A stretch of DNA of 64,000 nucleotides from Volutella citrinella. Lineage: Eukaryota > Ascomycota > Sordariomycetes > Hypocreales > Nectriaceae. The stretch is taken from positions 3,782,001-3,846,000 of the forward strand of contig JAWZSP010000003.1 of assembly GCA_034401135.1 (NCBI GenBank). Reading direction: 5' to 3'. Shown one piece after another: positions 10,854 to 23,353 of the stretch. Both the position numbers and the translations under genes were made by a program. The notes below the pieces were generated by a model. That model was not told the DNA's origin and searched no databases. It saw nothing but the letters and a program-made list of their open reading frames with translations. How positions within the stretch are numbered: position 1 is the first letter of the stretch; every line of letters starts with the position of its first letter.

Positions 10854-11340
10854 TTACTCGGAGCCAGACTCCTCCTCTGGTGGAAGATTCTCCTTTAGGC
10901 GCTGCAATAGAAAGCTGTTAGACTACTCCAGGAGAGCGGGAGCACGAGGGCAGAAGCCAATGAGAGCAAGGGAGGGGGGGGTAGCGGCGGCGATCAAAAT
11001 GGTAAACTCGTGGTTGGGGCATCGAATCACGAGGCCTTGCGATGAAGACAGGAAGGGGAGGAAAAAGTGTAATTTGAGACAGCTTGTCCAGGTAGATAGA
11101 CGTACATCCTCAAGCTTGGACTTCAGCAGGGCCACCATGTTCTCCTTGACGACTACACGCTCGTCATCGAGGTCCTCGATGATGAAGTCGTGGTTATCGC
11201 TGTCAATGTTGACGATGATGGACTTGATGGAGGGGTCGCACTCGATGAGCACGCCTGTTTGATGAGCACCAGAGCACATGTCAGCACAGCTACTGCGACA
11301 GAGGGGCATGGAATGACGGACCTCGAATTGCGCGGGGCAT
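10854..11340 (-). CDS. TFB5: TFIIH subunit Tfb5 (TTDA/GTF2H5/p8 homologue)
   Basis: A very small, easily missed gene of three exons on the minus strand: 11340-11322 (19 nt), 11254-11106 (149 nt) and 10901-10854 (48 nt). Introns are 67 nt (GTCCGT..CAG) and 204 nt (GTACGT..CAG). The spliced product is 71 residues. It begins [17 protein letters not shown], contains [12 protein letters not shown] and [11 protein letters not shown], and ends with an acidic tail ESGSE. This matches the 70-odd residue TTDA/Tfb5 family, which stabilises core TFIIH by pairing with Tfb2/p52 and stimulates XPB in transcription and nucleotide excision repair. The length, the N-terminal GVLIECDP strand and the C-terminal helix are all typical. 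The first exon and the last exon are inferred from splice signals and frame continuity; the middle exon alone is unmistakable. Confidence 0.93.
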
Positions 11341-12645
11341 GCTGGGGAATGCGGGTAGCGGGGACGAGAGGAGAGCGAGAGCCGGCGACTTTAAGGATGC
11401 AAATGTCTTCTGAAAGACTCAGATGCGAGCAAAAGCGTAAGTGTGATTCACGAGGTCGCTCTATCGCCGAAATGTCGTGTGCCACGTTCCTCGATCGAGG
11501 GCAGCTGGGCTCTACGACGAATCGAGGGCTGCGGAATGTCGTGTGCCTGGACGTCAATTCCTTCCCTTTTGTTGGCAACTCTCGTTTGTAGTCGGGAGCT
11601 TTTGTGAGAAGCGAGCCAGAGGGAGGCACCAACGAGGGACTGGGTAGCAGCGCCTCGCGTCCCCAACCAACCTTAAGCGCGGGCTTCAGTGAGAGGTTCC
11701 AGGCCCCAGCCAGCGCTTGCATTCCAGTCACATGATATGTGAGGCTAGCGCTGCGCCTCAGCCGTCAGCCACTCGCCACTCTCACACCCAGGCCAACACC
11801 AAATGGCCAAAGCCACTCCACCACCACGACCAGGGCTTATTATTGTGTTGGTTGTTGGTCGTGGGTGGCTTTGGCGCGTAGCTCGCTCCTCGGTGCGCGG
11901 TTGTGGTGCCAAGTACCCAAGGTAGACAATCCTTTCCGGCCAAGGTACGGGCCGATCGCAGGCCCAGAGAAACCCGTGGAAGAGCTTTCTCACCGCAACC
12001 GCTCCCTGGCCGCTCAATTCCCCCCCTCCACGCCTCCGTATAATTAATCACAGATGGGGCCTGTGGGTTGGATCGATCAACCGTAAATATTAAGTCACTT
12101 CCCAGGGCATGTCGTTGCAGGACGGCACGACGTCAGGGAGAGAGACTAGAGCCGGGCCCCTCGAAAGCTTGGCTGTTCATAGGTGAAATACAAAACATGT
12201 CTCCCCCTGCCGTTACCGCTTTCTCCCTCGAGGCATGCACCCGTTGCAACACATTTTGTGCCCAACACACAAACCAAGGACCTCCTCGTTACGCCTTGAT
12301 TGCGCCCGCTCACTGACGTCTTGTTGGCCTGCACGTCTGAACGGTTGGCCAACTGGCCGGAACCAGAGGCCACTCTCACGCCTGCGCCTCGAACAAAGCC
12401 TGGGAAAGCCTGCGCCGCTTTTGAAACCAACAAACCCGCTGGATTCATGTTGCCATAAGATCGAGACAACGGGCGCTTGAAACCTGTCTTGCCTCCCTTC
12501 TCTACACTCGTTCTCGCCCACCTACTTATCTTTTGGTATCCCTTGGCGTCGGCATAGTATTTCTCTATAATATCGTCACCCCGAGTTCCTCCTTTCCCCG
12601 GCTTGTCTCGTCATTCCACTCTACCTTCACCTCTTCCACAACCAG
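11341..12645. other. Intergenic region (divergent promoters of TFB5 and the PY-motif protein)
   Basis: About 1.3 kb. The right end (about 12480-12645) is CT-rich and is the likely leader of the plus-strand gene starting at 12646. No other gene or RNA was recognised. Confidence 0.6.
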
Positions 12646-13041
12646 ATGTCATCTTCGATCGACAATGAACGCAACACTATCCCACCGGCCGTGTGGGTCG
12701 TCATCCCTCTGGGCATAATTGTCACGTTTGCCTGCTTTGGCTTGCTCATGTACGCCCATTATAAGCGCAAGCAACGGCCTTACCAATGGCCTGGTCAATC
12801 GTCCAGAGGTACGGCACGAAGTACCGGGACTCGAAGAGACTCATCGGGGCCCTCAGCCGAAGAAGGACTCAACGAACTCGGCGAAGCTCCACCGCCATAT
12901 TTCGCGAAAAAGGAGAATGCCCACGACTCAGATTCCGACGGGCGAGATATTGAAGCTGGGTGCCCTCCGCCCGAATATCCCGCCGTGCCTGCACCCTCCG
13001 TCACACGACCCGAGCGATCTAGCGGACATCATGGTGCTTAG
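12646..13041 (+). CDS. Small single-pass membrane protein with two PPxY motifs
   Basis: A single-exon ORF of 131 residues starting at the ATG at 12646 after a CT-rich leader. Residues 1-14 are polar, about 15-37 form one hydrophobic helix, followed by a basic stop-transfer stretch HYKRKQR. The cytoplasmic tail is Ser/Arg-rich and holds two PY motifs, PPPY at 82-85 and PPEY at 108-111, plus an acidic patch between them. There is no cleavable signal peptide and no other domain. PPxY motifs bind WW domains of Nedd4/Rsp5 ubiquitin ligases, and small membrane proteins of this plan (yeast Rcr1/Rcr2 type) act as Rsp5 adaptors. That role is inference from topology and motifs; orthology with Rcr1/2 is not shown. 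Confidence 0.72.
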   Translation: MSSSIDNERNTIPPAVWVVIPLGIIVTFACFGLLMYAHYKRKQRPYQWPGQSSRGTARSTGTRRDSSGPSAEEGLNELGEAPPPYFAKKENAHDSDSDGRDIEAGCPPPEYPAVPAPSVTRPERSSGHHGA

Positions 13042-16000
13042 AGAGAGGGATTTATTGCAGCACAAAATGGTACATGACTTGAGAAAACTGGCGTGGCGTT
13101 GCGGGATGGCCACGAATATTGTCAGGCCTGAAAATGGGAGGCGTTATCTTTGGCTCATATGAGTGGTCCCCATTTGCAACCACTTTTACAATAGAATGGA
13201 TCACTAGGGCATTATCTGGTGCATAAAATTCCCTTTACTTTCCTGCTCGCGGGTTTATAAGCCTCTTTCGACCCGAGGGGCGCACTGATCGAACTGGGTG
13301 ACGGCCGTGCTGACGAGTCATTTCCTGTCACTGTGATCATGTTTCCCAGTAGGCACTATAAGACTGGGGATCGACATGGGAATATGATACAGAAAGATGG
13401 CCCTTTGGGTCTGATGAAAGGCAAGACTTTCTTCGTAAGAGGACGGAGCTGCGCCAAAATGTGTCACAACTACAGCGGGAGTTAAAGCCGCGGCAGTTTG
13501 GGTTGTCGAGGAAAGCTTTGGCAACCGATGAACCGGTCTATTTTGAATTTCAAAGACTGTAATTCTTGAAAGCAAAGGTCATGGGTTGAATTTTTCACTG
13601 AAGCATCCCACACTTCGTCGTCTTGTCGTGGCTCTAGGTGTTCTGAATCTGGAAATCTCTGGTTCATAGGGCTGGTATTGGGCAGCCCAAAGAAAAGAGC
13701 GATACACCTATGGAATTACGCAGTATGGGTGGGTTATTTTTGTAATGCAGCAAACAGACGGGGTGGCGGTGTGTTTGAGATGGAGAGGGAGTTTGCTGAC
13801 GATGCATTGCAATCTAACAAGCCATTTGCACTGCGTGCACCGAATGGGACGTGCCCAACGACAAGGAAACGTCATTCGGGCCCCCCATGGCTTAGCGAGT
13901 GTCTCGCATGCGGCACTGAAGCCCGGGCCTGGGGGATCTCCTTGGTCAGAGCACTCACTGGAACTAGAAGATGACTTGGGTGATTTGCATGAAGCATTGG
14001 CGGTCGTCTGGCGCTGCTGGGGCGACAGCGCAGTGCGGCGAAACGAAACCAACCCGAGTGCAAGAAATGCGGTGGCTGGAGAGTTTGTGCACCGCACTAA
14101 TAATGTTGTCCATGTGTCGTTGGCCACGAAGTGAATTAGTAGTTGTTCCGGGCGGCCGTTTGTGCGATCGATAGCTCAGGAGGACCAAACAAATGGGGAC
14201 GGGACGAATGAAAAAGAGAGAGGTCGGTTTGAAGGTGGTTTTTCGTTCCGCGCAGGGGAGCTAATACGTGATGGGATATGGCACATGGACCGGGGGCACT
14301 GTTTTCGAACGGGACAGGCCACTGGGCTTGACTGGGTCTGCTCTGTATGGACGGAGTATGGACGACTGGAGAAACCGCGCGCTAGAGTGTTGGGACGACA
14401 AGTTTCTGGACTAATTAGGCCAAGGGGCCAAGAGAAACACATCTACTACGTATTCTTGTTCCTGAGAAGGCGGAGCAAAGGTCTTGCAACATGGGCGCCG
14501 TCGTGGAGCCAGCCTTATTGGATGTCTCCATCACCACAGTCTGTAAGGGTAGCATTGCTGAAGAATGCCCGCAATGTCTCACCCGCTCTGTCGGTACACC
14601 AAGCCTTGTGATTCATAGGAGCTACATACTATGGATTCGATGGACTTCCGACCCTTGTGTTGATGGAACACATCTTGTCCTTGGCTTTTCGTTGGTAGGT
14701 TTCCGCACATTCTCGCCGCCGTCCGCTGCATGGGGATGAAGGGAGGCTGACATACCGGGGTTGTGGCACCCTCCCCAGCCACAGGTGCCGAGGTTCGCTC
14801 CCGCTAGCAGTTTAATTGGTACCTGTGCGTCACACCGCGGACTGCGTAGCGCAGAAGTATTTATCTGTGGCGCAGGGCCCCGTCATTTGACAGGTCGCGG
14901 GATGGGCGGAGGACTTTTAGGGAGGCTGGGGCCCGACCCGAACGTGGAGTATCCCTGCACCAGTGCAATTAGGGACGAGCTGTCGAGGGGAGATGGTGCC
15001 CCGTCAACGAGCCGAAGGCCGCCATGGGACCATATGGGGGATGAGCTGAGGAGCCACCGGTCAAGCCACGGGTGGAGGCTCGTACTCTACTCCGTACTTT
15101 CGTGTACACGGCGTGAAAGTGATGGGTGTGCCTGGCCATATTTGGGCAAGACGGACGTGTGTGGGCAATGTGTGTGTGCGGTGTGCTATGTGTTGGCGTG
15201 TGAATGACCACTGCTCACGATGGTGATGTGACGAGATGTGATGGCAGTCCAGTTGAGCCCGGGGTATGATGACTGCCTACCGACCTACGGATAGACAATA
15301 ACGAGTCTAATGACTCTGGGTCTTGGCTCGCTAAATAACAACTACCAGGAACTCGAGCACTAAGCGTCTATCGAGGAAAGGCAGTCGGCCGGGGCCTTGG
15401 GGCCAGTCAGCACGCATCCTTGACATGGCTTGATCATCACCACGGAGACGGCAAGCAGCTGTCAATTAGTGCCCAGTCAGACGCTTGTCCGCATCCCATC
15501 TTGGGTCCAGGACTCCAATCGTCAGGCAGACTGCTTGCCCGCCCTGCGGGATGGCGAACACCGCACGTTGAGACTGGGACGCCTGGTGCGAATCGCATCA
15601 CTGCCCGCTGGGGCCTTGGTGCGTCTCTGCAGCATGCATCTCGCCCACGAATCGCCCGTTTGAAGCTGCGAGTGGCCCAGGTGCCTCTCTGGCGGACCCT
15701 GGCTCCGAGGCGCCATTGGGCCAACTCGTCGGCAGCGCCAGCTCATCAACCCAAGATGATCCCAGCCGCCTCTGGACTGGGCAATAACAAGGCCTCATAA
15801 GCCGGTCGGTGCGCTCCACCGCCAGCCTCTGCCCGCTCGCTGCCGTAGATCCCCGTTCCCCGTCCGTCTTCGCCTTGCCTCTCTGGCCTTCTCGTCAACC
15901 TCGCCCGTCGCCGGCTCAGAGAACCCTCATCCCTGGCCGGAACGAAAAAGGACGACAGACTATCCGTGCTAGGCGGAGAGGAAAACCGTTAGATCACCAC

Positions 16001-16886
16001 CGCCACCATTTGCTCACCACCAGGACCTTCATCGAGAGGCTTCATCCCGGCTCGCTGGAAGCATTCACATCCACATCCATCCCCCATCGGCGGCCCCATC
16101 GTGCCCACGCTCTCCTGAGTGGCTGCAGCGAGCCTGCAAGCAAAGCGGCCACTTTTTTTGCTCTTAAAACCACGCATCCCTTCTGCAGCCGTTCGAGTTC
16201 CTCAAGACTCGCCTAGTCTGAACGGCCACCCCTGCGACCGAAGACGCTTGTGCAGTTGTGCAGTTTGTGCTGCCTTTGCTGCGTTGCGTTGCGCCGGTCT
16301 CTTCTTTTTTTGGGCGTGCGGCTCGCACCGTTCGGGCTGCTCTCCACTTTGCTGGTTGCTGCGGTTGCAGTTGACCCGCCACCCCCCCCCATCGGCGCTG
16401 AGCCCACCCTCACGCCCTCTTCTTCTTCACAACCCAACCGGCCATCACCAACTTTAAGGTAGGGCCAATTTTCCCTCGAAGCTGCCGGGCTTCGACTTGG
16501 GAAGTAGATCATTGTTCTGCTGTGCATTTCTGATTGCTGTAAGTGCATCATCTCGTTTTCCTTCCCCGCCCACATTTTGTTGTCGTGCGTGGCGACTCTT
16601 GTGTTGCCTGGGCTGCCGTCGTTCGGTGTGGGCTGTGCCTCTAAGTGATGGATCGTCCCCGTTACTCACCCTCGGAAAGCTGACCCTGTTGCCTGTCCTA
16701 GATTGCCTTGCGAGCGCTTTCGTCTTTCCGTCCCGCATGTCTTGAAATCACGGCTCGGTCCACCATCCCCCTTTCCGACCTGTGACAGCTTTTGTCGTCG
16801 GCAGCGTGCGCATCTCTGACCGGTGCGCATCTCGAGGAAACCAACGACACTGGCGCTGATTGCCGACCTCGATTAACCACAGCACA
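13042..16886. other. Long intergenic region and probable long 5' leader of the 1743-residue protein gene
   Basis: About 3.8 kb with no coding exon that I can support. From about 15800 onward the plus strand becomes pyrimidine-rich, consistent with the promoter and leader of the gene starting at 16887. Possible leader-intron donors are GTAGGG at 16459 and GTAAGT at 16539, with CAG acceptors near 16788 and 16882. Short frames between 13.6 and 15.8 kb overlap on both strands and look random. Confidence 0.55.
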
Positions 16887-19800
16887 ATGGGCATCGACTT
16901 CAAGAAAGCTCCCCCCCTTCCTGCCCCTACCGAAACCGAAACCAACACCACCGAAACCGAACTCACAGCGGATGTGCCTCAACCTGGTGACGAAAAGTCC
17001 TCTTACTCAATCCCCGAGGACGGTACACCAGTCACAATCGCCACTCGCGGTCACAAAGCGAGCAAATCACAAACCTCCCTCCTCATAGAGTACTTTGAAG
17101 GTGGCAAGAACTCCAGCTCGACTGGTGAGCGCCGTCCTAGCGTTCGCGTTCGCTTGACACCGTCCAAGAAGGGCCGCAGCGGCGACCACATCCAAGTCAC
17201 CGAGACCAAAGGCTCTCGCAAAGCCTCGTTGACTCGACGTATCCCTCTGGACCTTGCAACAAACGACTCCGACGCCTTCGACGAGGACGGAAACAGTATG
17301 ACTTCATACGCCTCCGCCACCGAGGAGTCCAATGTCTCTCGGAACCCCATCGAGATTGACATCGACCGAAGCCATCGCCGCCGACGGCCTGCAAGCCCTC
17401 TCATCCCTTCAATGGAGAGCTATCCGGTGAATGCATCGGAAATCTCTGCCATCCCAACAGACAGCTTCCTCGATGGCACCGGGGGCGGCAGTGCGGAGCT
17501 CAAGGACGTTTCTAGCCCGACAGCAAAAAGCGCCCTGGCTGCAGCGGGCGCTGGCGTCATTGCTGCAGAGGCTGTGGATAAGGTCAAGAACAGCAAGAGT
17601 CGCTCTCGGTCCAAGGTGTCAGACAAGTCAAGAGACAGAGAAAGGGACAGAGACCGCTCAGAGCGCAAACACCGCCCCAAGAGCAGGACGAGCAGCGTGA
17701 GTGAGCGGGCGGGCGATGAGCTTAAATCCCCTCGGCGCAGGAGTCGGGGCCACCAGGAATCGCTCGTATCCGGTGCGGATTCCAGTGTCCTGTCGTCTAA
17801 TTTGACCCAGAGCCATCGCTCCGTCGACGCACATTCCACACGCTCAGGCGCCTCCAAGTCGTCGATCAACAACCCTAAATTGCTCGAGACCGTCGAGGAC
17901 GCCATCCGACGCTTAATCCTTCCCGAGCTAAGCGCTCTCAAACGTGAGCAGAGCAAACGTGAGAGCCGTGGCTCTTTTACCTCTACTGGAACCTCGCTCT
18001 CGAAAGATGAGGCTGCCTCTGACCGCCGGCGGTCGTCGGGCCAACGTAGCGACACCAAAGACCGACGCAACCGCGAGGCTCGCCACGACTATGGCGACAG
18101 CTCCCCACGCAGCATCAGCCGCGAGTCTCTCAGCGAGAGCTACCAGTATGACAATGATGTCGTGACGCCGAAGCGAAGTGGCGACCTGCTCAAGTATGCG
18201 GCCGCTGGTGCTGCCGCGAGCAAGGGTCTGTCCCTAATGGACGACAAGTCCCAGTCCGAGGACAGAAAGCACCGTGAGCGGCGGCGTCGGCGGGCCGAGT
18301 CGACTAGGAGCCGAAGTCTGGGCCGCGATCGATATGCCGACGAGTACGATGAGGAGGAGGAGGAGGCACCGCCTGCGCCACCCATGCCTCTCATGAGTGA
18401 CATCAACCCGTCTGAACTGACCCGGACCTCAATCCTGTCCGCCGATACTGATGGGCCTCATTCGGCGAGCGAGGAGCTCACACCTGTGCAAGTGTCCCGA
18501 GGAGTCGTGTCAGCTGCGTCAACGCCCACTCCCACCCGCTCACCCGCCAATGCCCACGATACTCTCCTCACTCAACACGCCAACGTTTCCCACGGCGATC
18601 TGACAGCGTTGCCACGAGGTCAGCAAGAGTACACTGAGTACGAAACCGATGAGTTTGGCCGCAAGGTTCCCATGGGCCAGGAGCATGACTATGAGGAGGA
18701 TGACCGTGATCTGTCAGACCCCGAGGACTATCCAGCGCAAGGTTACGACAATTCCTATTTTGCCACTCAAGAGGTCCCTCCACCTCTGAAGTACGTCCCG
18801 TACCAAGCGGGCGCTCGTGGGCTGAGCCCCATCCCCAGTGTATCAGGATACACTGAGGGTGGCAGCGAGCACCAGCCGCGCCATTCTCGGAGCATGCACT
18901 CTACCAGCGATGTCTATTCCAACTTTGAGCGCTCAGCAAAACATCCCCGGAACAGCCGCTCAACAAACTCCCTTAATTCGCTCCGGGCTCGAGAGTTGGA
19001 TCACGCATCTCCGAGAAGTTCGGGAGCAGACTACCGAAACACCATGTATACCGAGGATAGCGAACTTGACCCAATTTCCACCGGGCAAGCCGTGCGCGGC
19101 ATCGGTGCCAACCCCAATCTCGTGGAACAGCCGATGGGCGTCGAGTCGGCTGTTGCCTCGCTCGTTGACGGGTCAATGCTCGAGCAGTCCGTCTTGACAA
19201 GCGGTTCCGGGTACGGCTACGGGGGTGCTCAGGATTCCCTGCTATCGTATGATGAGCAATCACGGACCCACAGCAGCCGTGGAATTAGCCCCGTGAAGTC
19301 TTACAGGGACCACCAGGAGTTCGAGGCAGAGAGGCATGCCACGCCCAGTGCTCGGTCTGGAAAGCAATCGCAAGAGTTCTCAGAGTTCGAGATTGACGAG
19401 CACGGGCGCAAGGTTGCCCGGACGAAATCTCCCACCGCCTCAGAAGCGGCTATTACCGCAGGAGCTGTTGGTGCTGCCGCAGCAGCTATGAAGGCGGCGC
19501 TGAGCAGGAAGCCGGTCGCGACGGAGCAGGCCGCCGAGGAGTGGGCTCCCGCTGGCGTTTTCCGCAACAAGTCATTCAAGGAGCGCACTCTTGAGGGCCA
19601 CGAGCCTCGAAACACCCCCGCCCACAGCGTGGACAGACTCGATGACGAAGATGCACCCAAGATGAGTGCCAGCGGTATGCCTGACCTGCACAACCCGATG
19701 CCGGAGATCGGCTGGGTCGATGAGGACGCCCAAACCAATCCGTCGCTGGTCCAAGAGCGACTCGACGGAGGCCGCGACCTGGAGCCCCAGTCTGGACGTG

Positions 19801-22174
19801 CGACACCCACGCAGCAAGACTTTGGCTTCCAGCAAGGCGAGTTTGGCGCGAAGCCCAGCGGTGGCAATAGTCGCGGCCTGGGCATCACGGAGTCTGCTGG
19901 AGCTGCGGCTTTGGGTGCCGCTGCCGGTGTTGCTGCAGCTCACGCCCACACTCACAGCCATAGCCACAGCCACAGCCATAGCCGGGAGCCTAGCCATGAC
20001 CACGACGAGTGGCAGCCGTCTTCGGATGATCGCAAGAGGGACACACTGGTTACCAACCCCTATGAAGACGCTAGCCCTATTGCCTACCCGGCGCTGAACG
20101 AAAACCTGCTCACCACGCGAGGCCTCAACTCTCCCTATGAGGCACCTTACCAACGTGGAAGCCCGGGGTTCGCCCAGAAGTACGATGAGGGATACATGTC
20201 TAATGGCCCTAACCGCACCCCCGACGTGGAGCCCAAGGCCAAGGCACTGAATCTCTCTCAGTCAGCCAATCCCCTCGGTGGCGATGACCCGTTCTATGTG
20301 TCCAAAGACCACACGCGCCACCTCAGCGGCATGTCGCAGGGTATGGCCTCTCCGTTCTATGACGCCGCTACCGGCCAAGGCATTGAGCGTATCGAGAACA
20401 AGGACATCGTTGCTCTGATGCAGCACTTGATGGTCCGTGATGCTCAGCGGAGCGCTCGTGACACCGAGATCATTGCCCTGTTGATGAATGCCGCCCTGGA
20501 GATGCGCAACTCATTCCAGGAGATGAAGGATCTCATCCAGGACACAGGAGACGATGTCATTTTCGCCAACGTCGAGAACACCGAGAAGCTCCAGAAAGCC
20601 ATCAACGGCCCACGCCCTTATCCGGGCAACAGGTCGATTCACAGTGCCTCGCAGGTGGATACTCTCAATGACTCCACAGCTAAGAAGAAGAATCTCTGGA
20701 AGCGTGCACTTGCTGGGCTGAGCGCCAAGGGAACCAACGACTTGAGCCGCATCGAAGACATGCTGATGCAGCTGCTTGGAGAGGTGGACGTCCTCAAGAC
20801 GCAGACTGCCCAGCCCATCTCCAACACCAGTGGCCGAGGAGGGTCGTTTGAGAATCTGCAGGCCGAAAGCCATTTCGAGCAAGATCGTGGTTATGAGCCC
20901 GAGGGCAACTCGACTGCCAGCCATGCCAGCCAATCGGGTCACCTGTCCCTTTCGCAGTCGCGCTCGAGGCTCGCCAGTGAGCGCAAGTTCTCTGATCACC
21001 GCATCAGCACTGTGCCCGAGCAGCCCGAGCACGACGACGAGTATCAGTTCGACCACCCCAGCCCCTCTGCCGAACGCACCGAGTCCCAGTTCCTGACCCC
21101 CCGGCGCTCCGAGACGCTTCAGCGGGGTGGATCTGTTCCTCTGGACACGCCGCCACAGCAGTCGGGGTCTCTCCAACAGCCACTGAGCGCTGAAAACACC
21201 CCTCGTACGGAAAAGGGGAAGAAGCACAAATCTGGCGGCTCCACGGGTTGGCTTCCCAAGATCTCCCGCTGGTCGGGAACCACGGCCTCGAGCGTGGGCA
21301 AAGCATTCCGAGGCAGCGGCAAGAAGGACTCCAAGTATGACGAGTATGTTCCTTCGCGATCCGGCTCTAGCCTGGGCTCATACAACGAAGAGGGTGCCTA
21401 CCACCACCGGCCCTATGAAGAGGACAAGCTTCACACAGGTTTCTCCCAGCAAGATTTAGCTCCCGCGCCCGAAGCCACCCGAGATGGCGCGCAGGACGAC
21501 GGCATGGCCACTGACGACGACCCCAAGTACAAGGTCCACCGCAACTCGCTGAACCTGCAACACCCTCAGCCGAGGCCTGGACAGACGGAACGTTTCCGCA
21601 ACGCGTTGGAGACGTCGGCCCAGGAGTACGACATTCCCATGACGCCGAGGTCTGCCGAATGGGGCGGCTCCGTGTCGAGCCTCAACCGGGGCCCTCAAAA
21701 CACCAACCGGTATAGCACAGCTTCGTCTGGGGCTGGCCGTGACGCCGAGCAATGGGTCACGTCGCCGACCGGCCCTCCCCGACCACCCAAGGAGCCCGTG
21801 GGAAGCCCGTCGTCGAGGACGCCGCCGAGAAGCACCCGCATTTCCAAGCTGGCCAAGTCAAGCCCCCTCCAGCAGCAGAGTGACGAGAGCGGGTACGGCA
21901 CCATGTCAGGAACTCACCCTAGCAACTACGCCGGCAGCCCCAAGCCCGAGAACCGTAACCTGAATGCGGCGCTAGGCGTCCCTACCAGACGGCCCAGCGG
22001 ACCCCGGGCCATGACGCCCAAGAGCCCCGAGGAGGAGGCTCGCGATGAACGACGACGCAAGAGAGGTATGTGCTGTGAATGACAGCTGCTGGAGATGAAG
22101 GGTTCTAACACGACATGGCAGATACTTTTGGTAGCGTCACCAGCCACCACACCGACGACACTGACACATTCTAG
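16887..22174 (+). CDS. Large, mostly disordered protein with conserved helical segments, function unknown
   Basis: Exon 1 is 16887-22065 and exon 2 is 22122-22174, joined over a 56-nt intron (GTATGT..CAG), giving 1743 residues. Without the intron the ORF ends at 22082 in the odd tail RGMCCE; splicing gives KRDTFGSVTSHH..DTF. The ATG at 16887 (CACAATGGGC) is preferred to an upstream in-frame TTG. The protein is Ser/Arg/Glu-rich. Landmarks: basic SR-like stretch near 235-275, a helix near 330-355 (ETVEDAIRRLILPELSALK), two copies of an (E)DE-F/H-GRKV motif near 584 and 833, Ala-rich segments, a His-Ser run near 1019-1033, and a predicted coiled coil near 1168-1225 (NKDIVALMQHLMVRDAQRSA) followed by NLWKRALAGLSAKG near 1268. 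No catalytic domain is seen. Such proteins in fungi are often cortical or septal scaffolds; that is only a guess. Confidence 0.85.
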
Positions 22175-22726
22175 TGTCGTCATCTGTCTCACAGATGAAA
22201 AGCACCAGATAACCAACTGCTAAATATTCCACGACATGAATGAAGGCTCTCTGAGAGAGACAAGGAGAGAACAAGATCTTTTTTGGGGTCTAGGCGGAGG
22301 ACTTAATACTTGTGACAACTAAGAGCAAGAATCGACGACACCAACGAACGGCCTTACTGTTGATACTCGGACAACCGTTTATAGACTGAGGGGAATGGAC
22401 CGGAATCCTTGGCAAAGGAAAGATTGAGGCAACTCACAAATCACATAAAGTGAAAAAAAAAATATGAAAGTTGGGAAAGGGGGTTACCAGGTGGAAGAAT
22501 GGAAGAAAGCGAGGGTGAGGAAGAAAGAAGAGGCATCGGATGAAAGAGGGACCCCAACCGAAAAAAAAAGGAGCCAGGCACTCAGCGGGATTGCTTGTGC
22601 ATGGGGAAATGTGTTTTTTTTCTCTTGACGACGACATGACATGGGTATCATTATCGAGCGGAGTGTCAACTTTCGGCAAGCATTTGAACTGGTTCAAACA
22701 TAGGGAGGGGAACGGAAATGGCAATG

Positions 22727-22764
<38 letters not shown>

Positions 22765-23353
22765 TGGAGGGGATTGACACCCTGGTTCCAGGCTTGGTTA
22801 GGATAGTGTTAGTACTTATTAGTGATGGGAGATACCCCATGTGATGTAATAAAGAGAAGAGCCGATGAGAAGGACGCGAACAGACCAAATGATGTGAAAC
22901 CAAAATATCTGGTGTGAATAAACAACTTGTTTAATCTGCTCTGAGGCTGTCAGTCTATTATACAAGCTAGGCTGGATGTGCAATGGGCCCAAAACTCCGA
23001 CGTCGGGGGACTTAGCGGGCGAATGGGCGGGCGTCTAAACTTCTCGAAATCACCACGTCATGACAAAGCTGGCCGGTGCCAATTCAATCTGGTTCACCCC
23101 AAAGTCGACCGCCAACGGCACAGACACGTGCATGCGACTGGGCTGGGGTGCATACCATATCCGCGACTGCTCCTCCAGCTTCTTCTCTCTACATTATTGC
23201 TTTTGCCAGTGAGAATTTGCCAGCTTTTTGCTGCTCAATCTCAACTACCGCTACACCCGCGGGGGGAGACACAGCCTGAGAGCAAACCTCGGAGCTCTTG
23301 ACATCCACATCACACATCACAGCTCGACACGGCACGGGAACCGCACGGCTGCC
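22175..23353. other. Intergenic region
   Basis: About 1.2 kb: AT-richer 3' flank of the large protein gene, an A-rich segment near 22450-22570, a GA microsatellite at 22732-22761, and the leader of the mitochondrial carrier from about 23100. No gene recognised. Confidence 0.6.
22732..22761. repeat. (GA)n microsatellite
   Basis: An uninterrupted GA run of about 30 bases, read directly. It lies between the large disordered protein gene and the mitochondrial carrier. Confidence 0.95.

Noticed and set aside
10447..11262. 271-codon plus-strand frame as a gene
   Set aside because: It runs antisense to the clear TFB5 exons, has no domain and has poor sequence complexity.
13042..15800. Several 100-150 codon frames on both strands as genes
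   Set aside because: They overlap each other on opposite strands, lack homology signals and have no splice-linked extension.
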